From Opitutales bacterium UBA5694 (GTDB taxonomy: Bacteria > Verrucomicrobiota > Verrucomicrobiia > Opitutales > Opitutaceae): DNA of 54,299 nt. Shown piece after piece: positions 25,073-34,825 of the stretch. Below the pieces are notes generated by a model that was given only the letters and a program-made list of their open reading frames with translations, ran no database searches and was not told where the DNA came from. The DNA is taken from the NCBI GenBank assembly GCA_002420185.1, contig DIHO01000018.1, forward strand, positions 136,348 to 190,646, in the 5' to 3' direction. Position numbers and translations under genes: made by a program. The stretch's first letter is position 1, and the number at the start of each line of letters is the position of its first letter.

Positions 25073-27805
25073 CTACAAGCTCTTGAGTAGTCGAGCGATC
25101 TCTCCTCTCCTCGCTTTGGTTTCTAAAAGCTGTTTTCTTGCACCTTCAACTACCTGACTTGGGGCTTTATCAACAAAACTTGGATTATTCAGTTTTCCTT
25201 CACCCGCTTGGATGGCCTTGGTCAGCTTCTCGAATTCCTTGTTAAGACGATTTTTTTCTGCCTCAACGTCCACCGCACTAGACAGATCAAGGTAAACAGT
25301 GCCCAGAGCGGACACAGACCCGGGCAAATTGCCAACCGTTTTTACGAGTTCGATGGCTCCGGCACCCGTAAGTCGCTTGATCGTATCCAAGTTGGCCTCG
25401 ATCAACGTCGCACATGAATCGTCGGTCGGTGTTACAAAAAGGGTTACGTCGCGCTTGGAGGCTACATTGTACTCTGCTTTTGTAGCTCTCGCTTGAGTGA
25501 TCAGCTCCTTGATCAATTCGATCTGCCTCGCACCTTCTGCGTCAATTGAAACACTCTTCGCATTCAGCAATTCTCGCAGTTGGGCAGCCGGCAAAAGCCC
25601 CGCGTCTTGCAAGAATTCCCCGTCCACCGAATAGCCCATAGCCTGCCAAAGCTCTTCCGTAATGTGAGGCACTATCGGATGCAATAAAAGCAGCGTATTT
25701 CGTATCACAATATCCGATACTAATAAAGCCGTATCATGCCGTGGATCGTCTTTTGACTGCAACATCGCCTTCGCTGCCTCCACGTACCAGTCACAGAAAT
25801 CACCCCAAAAAAAGTTGTGCAAGGAGTGCGTCAACTGATGCATCTCAAAACGGGCAAACTGTCCCTCAATCTCCTCCATCGTCTGCAACAACCGAAACAG
25901 AATCCAATTTCCGTATCCCTCCAGCTGCGATCCTGCCAGTCGATCTATGATCGCTTCATTACTTTGTCCTACGACAGCCCCGCCCGCCATTTGTCTAAAG
26001 CGACAGGCATTCCAAAGCTTCGTGCAGAAGTTGCGCCCAATCTCGATGCGCTCCTCGGCAAATAAAATATCCGAACCGCTTGGAGCTATATTTATTATTC
26101 CAAAACGCAAACCGTCCGCTCCAAATTTGGCAATTAAATCCAGTGGATCCGGCGAGTTCCCAAGTGACTTGGACATCTTACGTCCTTTCGCATCTCGAAT
26201 AAGTCCATGAATGAAAATGTCTTTAAAGGGGATGCGCTCGGCGATCTCTTCGTCAGTCAAACGCTCTTTGGATTCTCCCATCAGCTCCAGCCCTGACATA
26301 ATCATTCGGGCTACCCAAAAAAAGATGATATCGAAACCCGTCACCAACATGCTTGTAGGATAAAAGTAATCGAGCTCAGATTTTACTTTCTGATCTTCGA
26401 TTGGCCACCCAAAGGTCGCAAACGGCCAAAGGTTTGATGAAGCCCATGTATCCAAAACGTCCTCATCTTGCTCCCAATTTTCAGGATCACTGGGACCGTC
26501 GACAGAAACATGCCAATTGACCGAATCGCTTCGGTCAGCGTCTTTTGCATACCAGACCGGAATACGTTGACCCCACCAGAGTTGCCGACTGATACACCAA
26601 TCCTGTATATTATTTAGCCAATGTAAATAAACTTTTTCCCAGCGTTTGGGATGAAACCTAATAATTCCTTTTTCAACCGCTCGCTTAGCTTCCTCAACTT
26701 TTGGATACCTCAGGTACCACTGCTCCGAGAGTCTCGGTTCAATTGGAACTCCCCCTCTCTCAGAGAAACCCACATTATTGTCATAGTCCTCGGCATCGAT
26801 AAGAAGCCCCAGTTCTTCCAGTTTCTGTACCGCAAATTTACGGGCTTTGAAACGCTCCATTCCGTCGAACTCTTCACCTGCTAGTTCATTGAGAGTTCCG
26901 TCCGGATTCATCACATTGATTAAAGGTAGATCGTGTCGCTTTCCAATATCGAAGTCGACTTGGTCATGAGCTGGAGTTACTTTGAGAACACCGGTACCGA
27001 ACTCCTTTTCCACCGAGCGATCCGCAACAACGGGAATCTCCGCCCTGGGAAACGGTCGCCAGCAATGCTTGCCGACAAGATCTGCGTATCGTTCGTCATT
27101 GGGATGCACCGCCACCCCAGTATCGCCCATAATCGTTTCTGGACGTGTAGTTGAAATCTCTACGAATCGGCCGGGCTCCTCCACAATCTCGTATCGCATT
27201 TTGTATAACTTCCCCCTTTGAGGTCTCATCTCAACTTCCTCATTACTCAGAGCCGTTTGAGATGCTGGGCACCAGTTTACTAGGCGCTTTCCCCGATAAA
27301 TATATCCGCGATTATAAAGCTCAACAAAGGAAGCCTGTACTGAACGTTGATAAGCGGTATCCATGGTAAAGCGAGAGCGGCGCCAATCACAAGAAGCTCC
27401 CAACTTTCTGAGCTGATTAAAAATAATGCCCCCATGCTCATCCGACCATTCCCAGGCTCTTTCCAAAAATTTCTCCCGGCCAAGCTCGTGTCGGGAAGTT
27501 CCTTCATCTCGAAGCGCTTTCTCAACTTTATGCTGAGTGGCTATGGATGCGTGATCGGTCCCTGGAAACCAAAGCGACGACTTCCCTTCCAATCTGGCCC
27601 GTCGAATGAATATGTCCTGAAGCGTATTATCCAATACGTGACCCATGTGGAGAATACCTGTCACATTCGGAGGCGGAATCATAATGGTAAAGGAATCCTT
27701 ACCATTTTGGACGTTTCCCTCGAAACTGCCCTCCTTCTCCCAAGCTTTATACCACTTGGATTCCACCTCTTTAGGATCGTAGTTTTGATTTAGTTCCGCA
27801 GACAT
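25073..27805 (-). CDS. valS: Valyl-tRNA synthetase
   Basis: A 910-residue class I synthetase that charges tRNA-Val. The HIGH motif reads H-M-G-H within PPPNVTGILHMGHVLDN (about residues 45-61). The editing domain follows (ISTTRPETIMGDTGVAVHP). The KMSKS loop is GRKMSKSLGNSPDP (about 545-558). The anticodon-binding domain and the C-terminal coiled-coil arm (about 845-910, VEAEKNRLNKEFEKLTKAIQ) are complete. Of the four synthetases here it is the only one on the minus strand. Confidence 0.98.
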   Translation of the reverse strand: MSAELNQNYDPKEVESKWYKAWEKEGSFEGNVQNGKDSFTIMIPPPNVTGILHMGHVLDNTLQDIFIRRARLEGKSSLWFPGTDHASIATQHKVEKALRDEGTSRHELGREKFLERAWEWSDEHGGIIFNQLRKLGASCDWRRSRFTMDTAYQRSVQASFVELYNRGYIYRGKRLVNWCPASQTALSNEEVEMRPQRGKLYKMRYEIVEEPGRFVEISTTRPETIMGDTGVAVHPNDERYADLVGKHCWRPFPRAEIPVVADRSVEKEFGTGVLKVTPAHDQVDFDIGKRHDLPLINVMNPDGTLNELAGEEFDGMERFKARKFAVQKLEELGLLIDAEDYDNNVGFSERGGVPIEPRLSEQWYLRYPKVEEAKRAVEKGIIRFHPKRWEKVYLHWLNNIQDWCISRQLWWGQRIPVWYAKDADRSDSVNWHVSVDGPSDPENWEQDEDVLDTWASSNLWPFATFGWPIEDQKVKSELDYFYPTSMLVTGFDIIFFWVARMIMSGLELMGESKERLTDEEIAERIPFKDIFIHGLIRDAKGRKMSKSLGNSPDPLDLIAKFGADGLRFGIINIAPSGSDILFAEERIEIGRNFCTKLWNACRFRQMAGGAVVGQSNEAIIDRLAGSQLEGYGNWILFRLLQTMEEIEGQFARFEMHQLTHSLHNFFWGDFCDWYVEAAKAMLQSKDDPRHDTALLVSDIVIRNTLLLLHPIVPHITEELWQAMGYSVDGEFLQDAGLLPAAQLRELLNAKSVSIDAEGARQIELIKELITQARATKAEYNVASKRDVTLFVTPTDDSCATLIEANLDTIKRLTGAGAIELVKTVGNLPGSVSALGTVYLDLSSAVDVEAEKNRLNKEFEKLTKAIQAGEGKLNNPSFVDKAPSQVVEGARKQLLETKARRGEIARLLKSL

Positions 27806-28105
27806 AGCACGCTTCGATTTTAAAAAGGGCTAGCGATAAGTATCCCCTAATTCGAAGACAAGCGGATTCGCCCCATGCAAAAGGACTTAGATCCAATATA
27901 CCCTACACTGGTCAATTTTCGAAAATCGCTCCGATAGATGATAGGCAAAGAACGCGATCAGACTACAGAAGACCGCTAGGCTTTAGCGCCCTTTCGGAAG
28001 AAGCCATAACCCAATGAGATCTAAACGATCCGGGTTGTTCTATCTGAGAGACTTAAATACTCACTTCTCGATAGCTTAGGCCAAGTGCCAAATTCAAATG
28101 GGGAA
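27806..28105. other. 300-bp intergenic region between fumarase and valS
   Basis: I see no gene, no tRNA and no clear terminator. Both flanking genes are on the minus strand, so this stretch is the 3' side of the fumarase gene and the 5' leader of valS. All frames on both strands are broken frequently. No T-box-like features are evident for valS. Confidence 0.4.
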
Positions 28106-29740
28106 TTAAGCTAGTTCTCGCTTTCTGATCATTTGGAAAAAGTCGTTTCCCTTGTCGTCAATTAAGATGAAAGCAGGGAATTCCACCACGTCTATTTTCC
28201 AAATGGCTTCCATACCGAGCTCTTCGTACTCAACCACTTCAACTTTCTTGATATTTTCCTTCGCTAAGATTGCGGCCGGACCACCTATAGAACCCAAATA
28301 GAATCCGCCGTATTTGTGGCAAGCATCCGTTACCTCCTGACTTCGATTTCCCTTCGCTAACGTTATCATAGACCCGCCGTGCTTCTGGAACAGTTCCACA
28401 TAGGCATCCATTCTTCCCGCGGTTGTTGGTCCAAAGGAGCCCGAGGGAAGCCCTTTCGGTGTCTTCGCTGGACCTGCATAATAAACGGGATGGTCTTTGA
28501 AGTAATGCGGCAACCCTTCACCGGCATTGAGGCGTTCTTTTAGTTTCGCGTGCGCCATATCACGAGCCACGATGATCGTTCCTGATAGTGAGAGCCGCGT
28601 TTGAACCGGATATTTGTTTAGCTCGGCCAAAATATCTTTCATGGGACGATTGAGATCGAGCTGCACCGCATCGGCCCCTTTTTGACCGCCAACCTCCGCC
28701 GGGATAAATCTTCCTGGATCGCCCTCTAGTTTCTCTAGCCAGATTCCTTCTCGGTTTATTTTGGCCTTGATATTCCTGTCCGCAGAGCAGGAGACTCCTA
28801 CCCCAACAGGGCAACTCGCTCCGTGCCTCGGAAGGCGGACGATTCTGACATCGAGTGCAAAGTACTTCCCTCCAAACTGGGCTCCGACCCCACACTCTTG
28901 TGCCCGCTTGAGCATCTTTCCCTCTAGCTCAACATCCCGAAAGGCCCGTCCTTGTTCGTTTCCGCTAGTGGGCAAGCCATCCAGGTACTTAGTCGACGCC
29001 ACTTTCACCGTCTTTAAGCAAGATTCAGCCGAAGTCCCTCCAACCACAAAAACGAGATGGTAGGGCGGACAGCCCGAAGTTCCGAGGGAGACCATTTTGT
29101 CCACCATGAATGCCTCTAAAGAATCCGGGTTCAGGAGGGCTTTGGTTTCCTGATAAAGAAAGGTCTTGTTGGCTGAACCTCCTCCCTTGGCAATACACAG
29201 AAATGAGTATTCTTCTCCCTCATTCGCATAGATGTCGATCTGAGCAGGCAAATTGGTCCGAGTGTTCGTTTCCTCGTACATAGTCAGAGGAGCAACCTGC
29301 GAATACCTGAGGTTTTCGCCTGTGTAGACGTCATATATGCCTTTCGCGATTGCCACCTCATCGTCACCATCGGTCCAGACCTGTTGACCCTTTTTCGCCA
29401 AGACAATTGCAGTTCCCGTGTCTTGGCAAAATGGGAGCACTCCTTGAGCAGCCACTTCCGCATTGCGCAAGAGGGTCAGGGCTACATGACGATCATTTTC
29501 GGAGGCTTCCGGATCTTCAAGAATAAAGGCCACTTGCTCGAGGTGGGCCGGGCGAAGCATAAACGAAAGATCGTGCATCGCCTGTCTAACAAGACAGGAC
29601 AATCCTTCAGGTTCAACTTTAAGAATTCCTTGTCCGTTGAACGAATCTGTGGATACGAACTCTTTGGTGAGAAGCCGGTACTCAGTATCGTCCTGGTCCA
29701 GTTCAAAAAGCTTTTGAAAGCGAAAAGGAGGCGTTGCCAT
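28106..29740 (-). CDS. fumA: Class I (iron-sulfur) fumarate hydratase
   Basis: A 544-residue fused alpha/beta class I fumarase, interconverting fumarate and malate with a [4Fe-4S] cluster. The cluster cysteines sit in PFCQDTGTA, TSGCPPYHLVFVVGGTSAE and GVSCSADRNIKAKIN. The C-terminal beta domain has SGTIIVARDMAHAKLKERL and GSFGPTTAGRMD. The start at ATG 29740 (M-A-T-P-P-F-R-F-Q) is chosen because the longer frame to 29845 runs into the end of mpl. It lies 43 bp after mpl. FumA/FumB and TtdAB are close relatives, but the fused length and these motifs favour fumarase. Confidence 0.95.
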   Translation of the reverse strand: MATPPFRFQKLFELDQDDTEYRLLTKEFVSTDSFNGQGILKVEPEGLSCLVRQAMHDLSFMLRPAHLEQVAFILEDPEASENDRHVALTLLRNAEVAAQGVLPFCQDTGTAIVLAKKGQQVWTDGDDEVAIAKGIYDVYTGENLRYSQVAPLTMYEETNTRTNLPAQIDIYANEGEEYSFLCIAKGGGSANKTFLYQETKALLNPDSLEAFMVDKMVSLGTSGCPPYHLVFVVGGTSAESCLKTVKVASTKYLDGLPTSGNEQGRAFRDVELEGKMLKRAQECGVGAQFGGKYFALDVRIVRLPRHGASCPVGVGVSCSADRNIKAKINREGIWLEKLEGDPGRFIPAEVGGQKGADAVQLDLNRPMKDILAELNKYPVQTRLSLSGTIIVARDMAHAKLKERLNAGEGLPHYFKDHPVYYAGPAKTPKGLPSGSFGPTTAGRMDAYVELFQKHGGSMITLAKGNRSQEVTDACHKYGGFYLGSIGGPAAILAKENIKKVEVVEYEELGMEAIWKIDVVEFPAFILIDDKGNDFFQMIRKRELA

Positions 29741-29783
29741 AATCGCAAAATTAGAGCGAATTCGGCAAAGTCCGCAAGCTAAC

Positions 29784-31211
29784 TCAGAAACTTCCTCCCA
29801 ACCAATGGTCAACGAACTGGCCGATAATTCCGTCAAATGACCCATTCGTTAAGAAAACGACTAACTGTTGTCTTGAGTCATCTTCACAAAGCTCAATCAA
29901 GGCCTTTAGGCTCGCTTCGTTCGACACATTCGCAATCGTGGCTATGCCCGAAGCATTCAAATCCGAAGCGAGTGCTTCCGTATTCATAATTTCTCTATGT
30001 TTATCAGGGCTCTTTTTTGCCGCTCCTATCACTACCGTATCCGCCTGGGACAACGCCTCACACAAAGGCACCCGCATAATTTCTAAACGTGAGGTATTGC
30101 TTCGCGGTTCAAAAGCAGCGATGAGCCTTCTATTTGGATACCGAGCTCGCACCGAGTGCAGTATTTCCTTGATCGCAGTTGGGTGATGGGCGAAATCCTC
30201 AATAGCGATTAACCTATCGGTCTCCAAGCGGATCTGCTGCCTTCGCTGAACCCCCCTAAATTGTTCGATTCCGGGTGCCTGAAAATTCGAGATCCTGTCT
30301 TCACCCAAGAGGGACAGTGCTGACGCTAAACACGCCATGGCTGCATTTCTGGCATTAAATAGACCCAACATAGCCCATTCCACAGACAACCATCTTCTGT
30401 TCTTCCACTCTAAATCGAACTTTGAGCCCTTCGAATTCGTCTCATATTTTGTGATACGCAACTCACAGGACTCAGAAACTCCTACTCGGATAACGCGCGT
30501 CCAGTTGATCGGGAGAAGAGACAATACATTCGAATCATCTTCATTGATCAATAAAAAGCCACTCCGTGGGATCAATCGGATCAAATGATCGAAACTTCGC
30601 TTAACGTCTTCGAGATCCCTAAAAATGTCCGCATGATCAAATTCGAGATTGTTTAAAATTACGATGTGAGGCACGTAATGAATGAACTTGCTCCGCTTAT
30701 CGAAAAACGCACTGTCATATTCGTCACCCTCAATCACAAATGGGGCATCTGCAGACCCATTATTCCAACCTCGATCTGGATCTAAAGGTGCCCCTCCGAT
30801 TAAGTAACCCGGATTCGCTCCCGACTGCTCGAGCAAATATGCGGTCAAGGAAGTCGTCGTCGTCTTTCCGTGAGTCCCCGTCACAACAATATTTTGGCGC
30901 TTCGAAAGCACAAACTGGTTTAGAACACTCGGAAGGGAAACAAAGGGAATAGATCTTGATTCCAAAAGAAACTCAACCTCTTCGTTACCTCGAGAGAACG
31001 CATTTCCAATCACCACAAGATCAGCCTCAAGTTTCTGCAAGCGATCCACACTATAGCCCTCTAGCACCTCAACCCCCGCCGTAAGGAGCATTTCGCTCAT
31101 TGGCGGATACACCGCCTGGTCCGATCCAATTACCTCGTGTCCTAAATCACGCAGCAACAATGCCGCGTTCCCCATCGCGGTCCCTGCTACTCCCAGGAAA
31201 TATATTCGCAT
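29784..31211 (-). CDS. mpl: UDP-N-acetylmuramate:tripeptide ligase (murein recycling)
   Basis: Mpl attaches the recycled tripeptide L-Ala-gamma-D-Glu-mDap to UDP-MurNAc, bypassing MurC, MurD and MurE. The Rossmann-like start M-R-I-Y-F-L-G-V-A-G-T-A-M-G fixes the ATG at 31211. The ATP loop is VVTGTHGKTTTTSL (about 108-121). The Mpl-specific segments VIGNAFSRGNEEVEF and EGDEYDSAFFDKRSKF separate it from MurC. At about 475 residues the length is standard for Mpl. It implies that the organism recycles cell-wall peptides. An AT-rich 6-bp hairpin lies about 50 bp upstream of the start, at 31257-31271. Confidence 0.93.
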   Translation of the reverse strand: MRIYFLGVAGTAMGNAALLLRDLGHEVIGSDQAVYPPMSEMLLTAGVEVLEGYSVDRLQKLEADLVVIGNAFSRGNEEVEFLLESRSIPFVSLPSVLNQFVLSKRQNIVVTGTHGKTTTTSLTAYLLEQSGANPGYLIGGAPLDPDRGWNNGSADAPFVIEGDEYDSAFFDKRSKFIHYVPHIVILNNLEFDHADIFRDLEDVKRSFDHLIRLIPRSGFLLINEDDSNVLSLLPINWTRVIRVGVSESCELRITKYETNSKGSKFDLEWKNRRWLSVEWAMLGLFNARNAAMACLASALSLLGEDRISNFQAPGIEQFRGVQRRQQIRLETDRLIAIEDFAHHPTAIKEILHSVRARYPNRRLIAAFEPRSNTSRLEIMRVPLCEALSQADTVVIGAAKKSPDKHREIMNTEALASDLNASGIATIANVSNEASLKALIELCEDDSRQQLVVFLTNGSFDGIIGQFVDHWLGGSF

Positions 31212-31493
31212 CTCTGCAACATACAAGCCCAGTCACTTTCATCAACCAACTTCTTCAATCAATTTTTGATTAGTTCTTGGCCACTCAAAGATTGAAGCTA
31301 CATCACTTTTCCTGTCTAATCTCACGGCACGAGGTTGAGTAGCCATAGCAAGGTGGTGAAATAGGTAGAACTCACCAAACCGGTAACCAAACATCTTCGA
31401 TTTAATGGTACACTCATGCTAGCGTTTTTCTCTAGCTTCGCAACCATTATTAAATAACATATCAATTCGAGGTAGCGAGAATACGAGCCCTAA

Positions 31494-33779
31494 TCAACTC
31501 AACGACATCGGATCTACATCAAGAATTTGTACAACATCCGTGGGCCAGCCGATTTCACTAGCGACCCCTGACAACTCAGCCATGGTATTCGTTATATTCG
31601 ATGCGAAATACCATATTTGGAATCGATAATGGTCCTTCATTTTTTCGATCGAACAGGGAGCTGGTCCTCGCGTTTCAATTTTGCTCCCCAACCTTTTGTT
31701 TGCCCGCTTGGCAAATTGCTCAGCAAAGAAAGATACTTTGTCTGGATTAGGCCCTCTAAAAACTTGCCGGATTAGATGACGGTACGGGGGGTACTTAAAA
31801 CGCTTCCGCGACTCCGCCTCGATTTCCAAAAATGCATCCACCTCACCTCTTCTGGCGAACTGGATAGGATCCGCATGAGGAGTAAAAGTTTGCACCACCA
31901 CTTCACCTGCCAAATCTCCCCGACCCGCTCGACCTGATACCTGAACCAAAAGCTGGAACGTTCTTTCATTCGCTCTAAAATCTGGAATATGAAGAGACAA
32001 GTCGGCATCCACTATTCCAACCAGTGTCACATTCGGAAAATCAAGCCCCTTAGCGATCATTTGGGTCCCGACAAGTACGTCAATTTTACCAGATCGGAAC
32101 TCTCCAAGAATCTGTCGAAACAAGTATTTTCGACTCATCGTGTCCGCATCGATACGCACTACTTTCGCTTTCGGCATAACTCGTGTAACCGAATCTTCTA
32201 TACGTTGGGTCCCCAAACCCTTCCAGCGAATCTTGGGGCTCTTACACGACAAGCATTGCGTGGGGGCATTGGCTTCCTCACCGCATAAATGGCATTTCAA
32301 GGTCTCATCACTACGGTGATAGGTCATGGGTACGCTACAATGGTTGCAGATCTCAATATGACCACAGTCCTGGCAAAGCATGCTCGACGAAAATCCCCTT
32401 CTGTTGATGAACAGTATACTCTGCTCTTTCTTCTCAAAACGGTCCCGTAGTTTCTCAACCAACGTCGTTGATAGCTGAGTTGACTTGCGAGTACGAGCGA
32501 TCTCCTGTCTCATGTCCACCACATGCATCATCGGCAGTACCCGATCGTCCACTCTTTGCGTAAGTCGATCGAGAGCGTATTTTCCTAGGGTAACGTTACG
32601 ATAAGACTCGAGTGAGGGGGTGGCAGAACCCAACACGCAAAGCGTATTCTCCAAATACGCCCGATACACAGCGACATCTCGACCATGATAGCGGGGGGTC
32701 TCATCCTGCTTAAAAGCAGGTTCGTGCTCTTCATCCACGACTATCAGTCCAAGCTTATTAATTGGAACAAAAACAGCTGAACGAGCTCCAACGACAACCT
32801 GTGCTCTACCCGATGCCAGAGCCATCCAGGCGTCCAAACGCTCTCCGTCAGAGAGATGACTGTGCCACACGACCGTTTTTATATGAGCATACTGAGCTAA
32901 CCGGGACCGAATTCTTCCTACGGTCTGCGGAGTCAACGCCACTTCGGGCACGAGAAAAAGCACCCCCTGCCCCTTTTCAAGAACTGCCTCCATCGCATCG
33001 AGGTAAACTTCGGTCTTTCCGGAGCCCGTTACTCCTTGGACTAAGTGGGTTGCAAATCCCCCCTTTGACAAGGTTGCCCTCAAGCTCTTGGTCACTGCGA
33101 CTTGCTCATCGTTCAGCGTGAATTTTTCTTCCACCGCGAACTCTATTTCCCCAATCTCGTCCTCATAGGCTACTCGCTCCGCTACACGTGACTCCTCGTG
33201 AATGAATCCCTTCTCCAGAAGTCCGTTGTATGTGGCCGCCGATAGCTTCAATCGATTGAGTAGCAGGCTCTTTTTTTGAGGCTTTATTTGTTGGAGGACA
33301 AAATCATACAAATCACGCTGTTTGGGTGCCCTCCTACCCAGCGTCTCTAGTTCCTCCTGGCCAAGTTTTTTTCCGACTGACACATATTTGTCTCTTTTGG
33401 CCGACATTCCCTGACGAATCGGACCTGGTATCATCGTCTCCAATACAGCTTCGCGTTTCGCCCCGTAATAAGACCGCATCCATCCCGCGAGCTCTAACAA
33501 CCTTGGCGTCAATATAGGTTGGTCATAGCAAACTTGCGAGACCATCTTCAGCTTTGAATACTCCACATCCGGATCCGCTTCTTTTTCGACAACGACCCCT
33601 AATGTGAACCGCCTACCCACAGGGACACGAACGAGTGTCCCCACAGCAATTCGCCGAGACATTCCCTCAGCCGCCTTATAATGGAGGGTTTTTTCAAACC
33701 CCGCCAATGGCCATACCGCTACTATTTCGTTATTCAAGTTCACAGGCGGTAATCCGACATTGACACTTATTGAGAACAT
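31494..33779 (-). CDS. priA: Primosomal replication restart helicase
   Basis: PriA reloads the replisome at stalled forks. From ATG 33779 the protein is about 761 residues; the open frame reaches 33896, but the extra 39 residues lie in the divergent promoter region. The order is the 3'BD domain (EIVAVWPLAGFEKTLHY), the winged helix, Walker A (GVTGSGKTEVYLDAM), the D-E-x-H box (IVVDEEHEPAF), motif III (LGSATPS), and the zinc-binding region with eight cysteines (CQDCGHIEICNHC, then CHLCG and CLSC). Motifs V and VI follow (GTQMIAKGLDFPNV and QVSGRAGR). It is divergent from a Fur-like gene with 76 bp between starts. Confidence 0.97.
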   Translation of the reverse strand: MFSISVNVGLPPVNLNNEIVAVWPLAGFEKTLHYKAAEGMSRRIAVGTLVRVPVGRRFTLGVVVEKEADPDVEYSKLKMVSQVCYDQPILTPRLLELAGWMRSYYGAKREAVLETMIPGPIRQGMSAKRDKYVSVGKKLGQEELETLGRRAPKQRDLYDFVLQQIKPQKKSLLLNRLKLSAATYNGLLEKGFIHEESRVAERVAYEDEIGEIEFAVEEKFTLNDEQVAVTKSLRATLSKGGFATHLVQGVTGSGKTEVYLDAMEAVLEKGQGVLFLVPEVALTPQTVGRIRSRLAQYAHIKTVVWHSHLSDGERLDAWMALASGRAQVVVGARSAVFVPINKLGLIVVDEEHEPAFKQDETPRYHGRDVAVYRAYLENTLCVLGSATPSLESYRNVTLGKYALDRLTQRVDDRVLPMMHVVDMRQEIARTRKSTQLSTTLVEKLRDRFEKKEQSILFINRRGFSSSMLCQDCGHIEICNHCSVPMTYHRSDETLKCHLCGEEANAPTQCLSCKSPKIRWKGLGTQRIEDSVTRVMPKAKVVRIDADTMSRKYLFRQILGEFRSGKIDVLVGTQMIAKGLDFPNVTLVGIVDADLSLHIPDFRANERTFQLLVQVSGRAGRGDLAGEVVVQTFTPHADPIQFARRGEVDAFLEIEAESRKRFKYPPYRHLIRQVFRGPNPDKVSFFAEQFAKRANKRLGSKIETRGPAPCSIEKMKDHYRFQIWYFASNITNTMAELSGVASEIGWPTDVVQILDVDPMSLS

Positions 33780-33855
33780 ATTGGGACTGCCATTCTTGGC
33801 AATCGAAGATTGGAGAGAACGGTTTCGTACCTTTTCGGTAAAAATTAATCTGAGA

Positions 33856-34143
33856 ATGACTGGCCAAGGTTTGGCTATCTTCAAAACCGTATTCAAGGAG
33901 TCGAGTCATTTCATAGCAGAGAAACTTCTAAACAAGGCACGGCTTTTCGATCGCACGGTTTCCCGAGCTTCCATATATCGCATCCTTCCCATACTCTCCG
34001 AGAGCAGTCTGGTACGTCAGGTCGATATTGGCACGAACCTGAAGCACTACATGCCCAACCGTGAACAAGGCGCCCAGGTGGCCCAGGTCACTTGCAACGA
34101 CTGCCAGAAAATTTTCGAAATCCCAGCCCCCTTCATGGAATAG
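33856..34143 (+). CDS. Fur-family-like regulator, shortened and lacking metal-site residues
   Basis: A 95-residue protein with a recognisable Fur-type winged helix: SSHFIAEKLLNKA in place of the H-x-T-A-E-E-L pattern, then the recognition region V-S-R-A-S-I-Y-R-I-L-P-I-L-S-E-S. The dimer domain is cut short. One C-x-x-C pair survives (TCNDCQKIFE), but the H-x-H preceding it is replaced by Gln-Val-Ala-Gln and the second C-x-x-C is missing. After the TAG stop the same frame stays open for 15 codons and ends in a Cys before TGA, so the TAG may be a nonsense change of a TGG. It may be a diverged DNA-binding protein or a decaying gene. Confidence 0.6.
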   Translation: MTGQGLAIFKTVFKESSHFIAEKLLNKARLFDRTVSRASIYRILPILSESSLVRQVDIGTNLKHYMPNREQGAQVAQVTCNDCQKIFEIPAPFME

Positions 34144-34444
34144 TTCCAGATAGGATTGTATATTTTTAAAACGACTCCTAACATCTGTTGAATCCGGGGT
34201 GATCTGCAGATTTTCTTTTAGAATGCGGGAAACCCGCAACGCCTCTAGCCTGCTCTACGAATCGACCGGAACCTACCTGGTTTTGACAAGCGAAAGTGCT
34301 CAAGCTCAATTCAGTTTCAATGCCTGGAACGAAGCATCTATAGAAATCTTCGGCATCCATTCAGATATCTGCTCTCAGCACTGGCGTCGATATATTTTTA
34401 CCGCCGAAAAACCTTCGCTTGCAGGTAAGTGCCCTCAGCATAAC
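34144..34444. other. 301-bp region between the Fur-like gene and the TPR gene
   Basis: The first ~48 bases continue the Fur-like frame past its stop. The rest is open in the frame of the TPR gene from 34199, but the translated sequence resembles nothing I know. A short palindrome, GCGGG-AAA-CCCGC, is at about 34225-34237. I see no RNA gene. Confidence 0.35.
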
Positions 34445-34825
34445 ATGGACTCCGAAATGGAAATCGATGCCCAAGATGCCTTCGAGATAAATTTTTTTGA
34501 GAACCTTCTCAAGAAAGACTCCAAGAACCCAGAGACGCTGGAGCTGCTTGGCGGTCTATACTCAAAATATGAGATGGTAAATCAAGCTCTCCGCATTGAC
34601 CGAAGGTTAGCCCGAATCTCCCCTCAAAACCCGCAGGTACATTACAATCTGGCCTGCACCTTGTGCTTGCTAGGGCGAAAACGCGAGGCTCTTGAGTCAC
34701 TCAGGAGAGCGATTGAGCTCGGGTACAATGACCGAAATTGGCTTATGCAGGACTCCGATCTCAAATCGCTCAAGAACCATCCTGAATTCCAATCGCTTGT
34801 CGAAGCGTGCGGGCAATCCCTGTGA
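34445..34825 (+). CDS. Small TPR protein
   Basis: About 126 residues from ATG 34445, with two tetratricopeptide-like units (TLELLGGLYSKYEMVNQAL and VHYNLACTLCLLGRKREAL) and a C-terminal capping helix ending near F-Q-S-L-V-E-A-C. No signal peptide or membrane segment is seen with this start; a longer frame reaches 34199. The stop overlaps a GTG at 34822 as GTGA, which couples it to the MFS transporter gene. It is probably an adaptor protein; its partner is unknown. Confidence 0.7.
   Translation: MDSEMEIDAQDAFEINFFENLLKKDSKNPETLELLGGLYSKYEMVNQALRIDRRLARISPQNPQVHYNLACTLCLLGRKREALESLRRAIELGYNDRNWLMQDSDLKSLKNHPEFQSLVEACGQSL

Noticed and set aside
31348..31385. tRNA-Leu-like 5' sequence (AAGGTGGTGAAATAGGTAGA)
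   Set aside because: The D-arm resembles a tRNA-Leu, but no matching anticodon arm, T-loop (GGTTCGA) or closing acceptor stem follows. I treat it as chance or at most a fragment.
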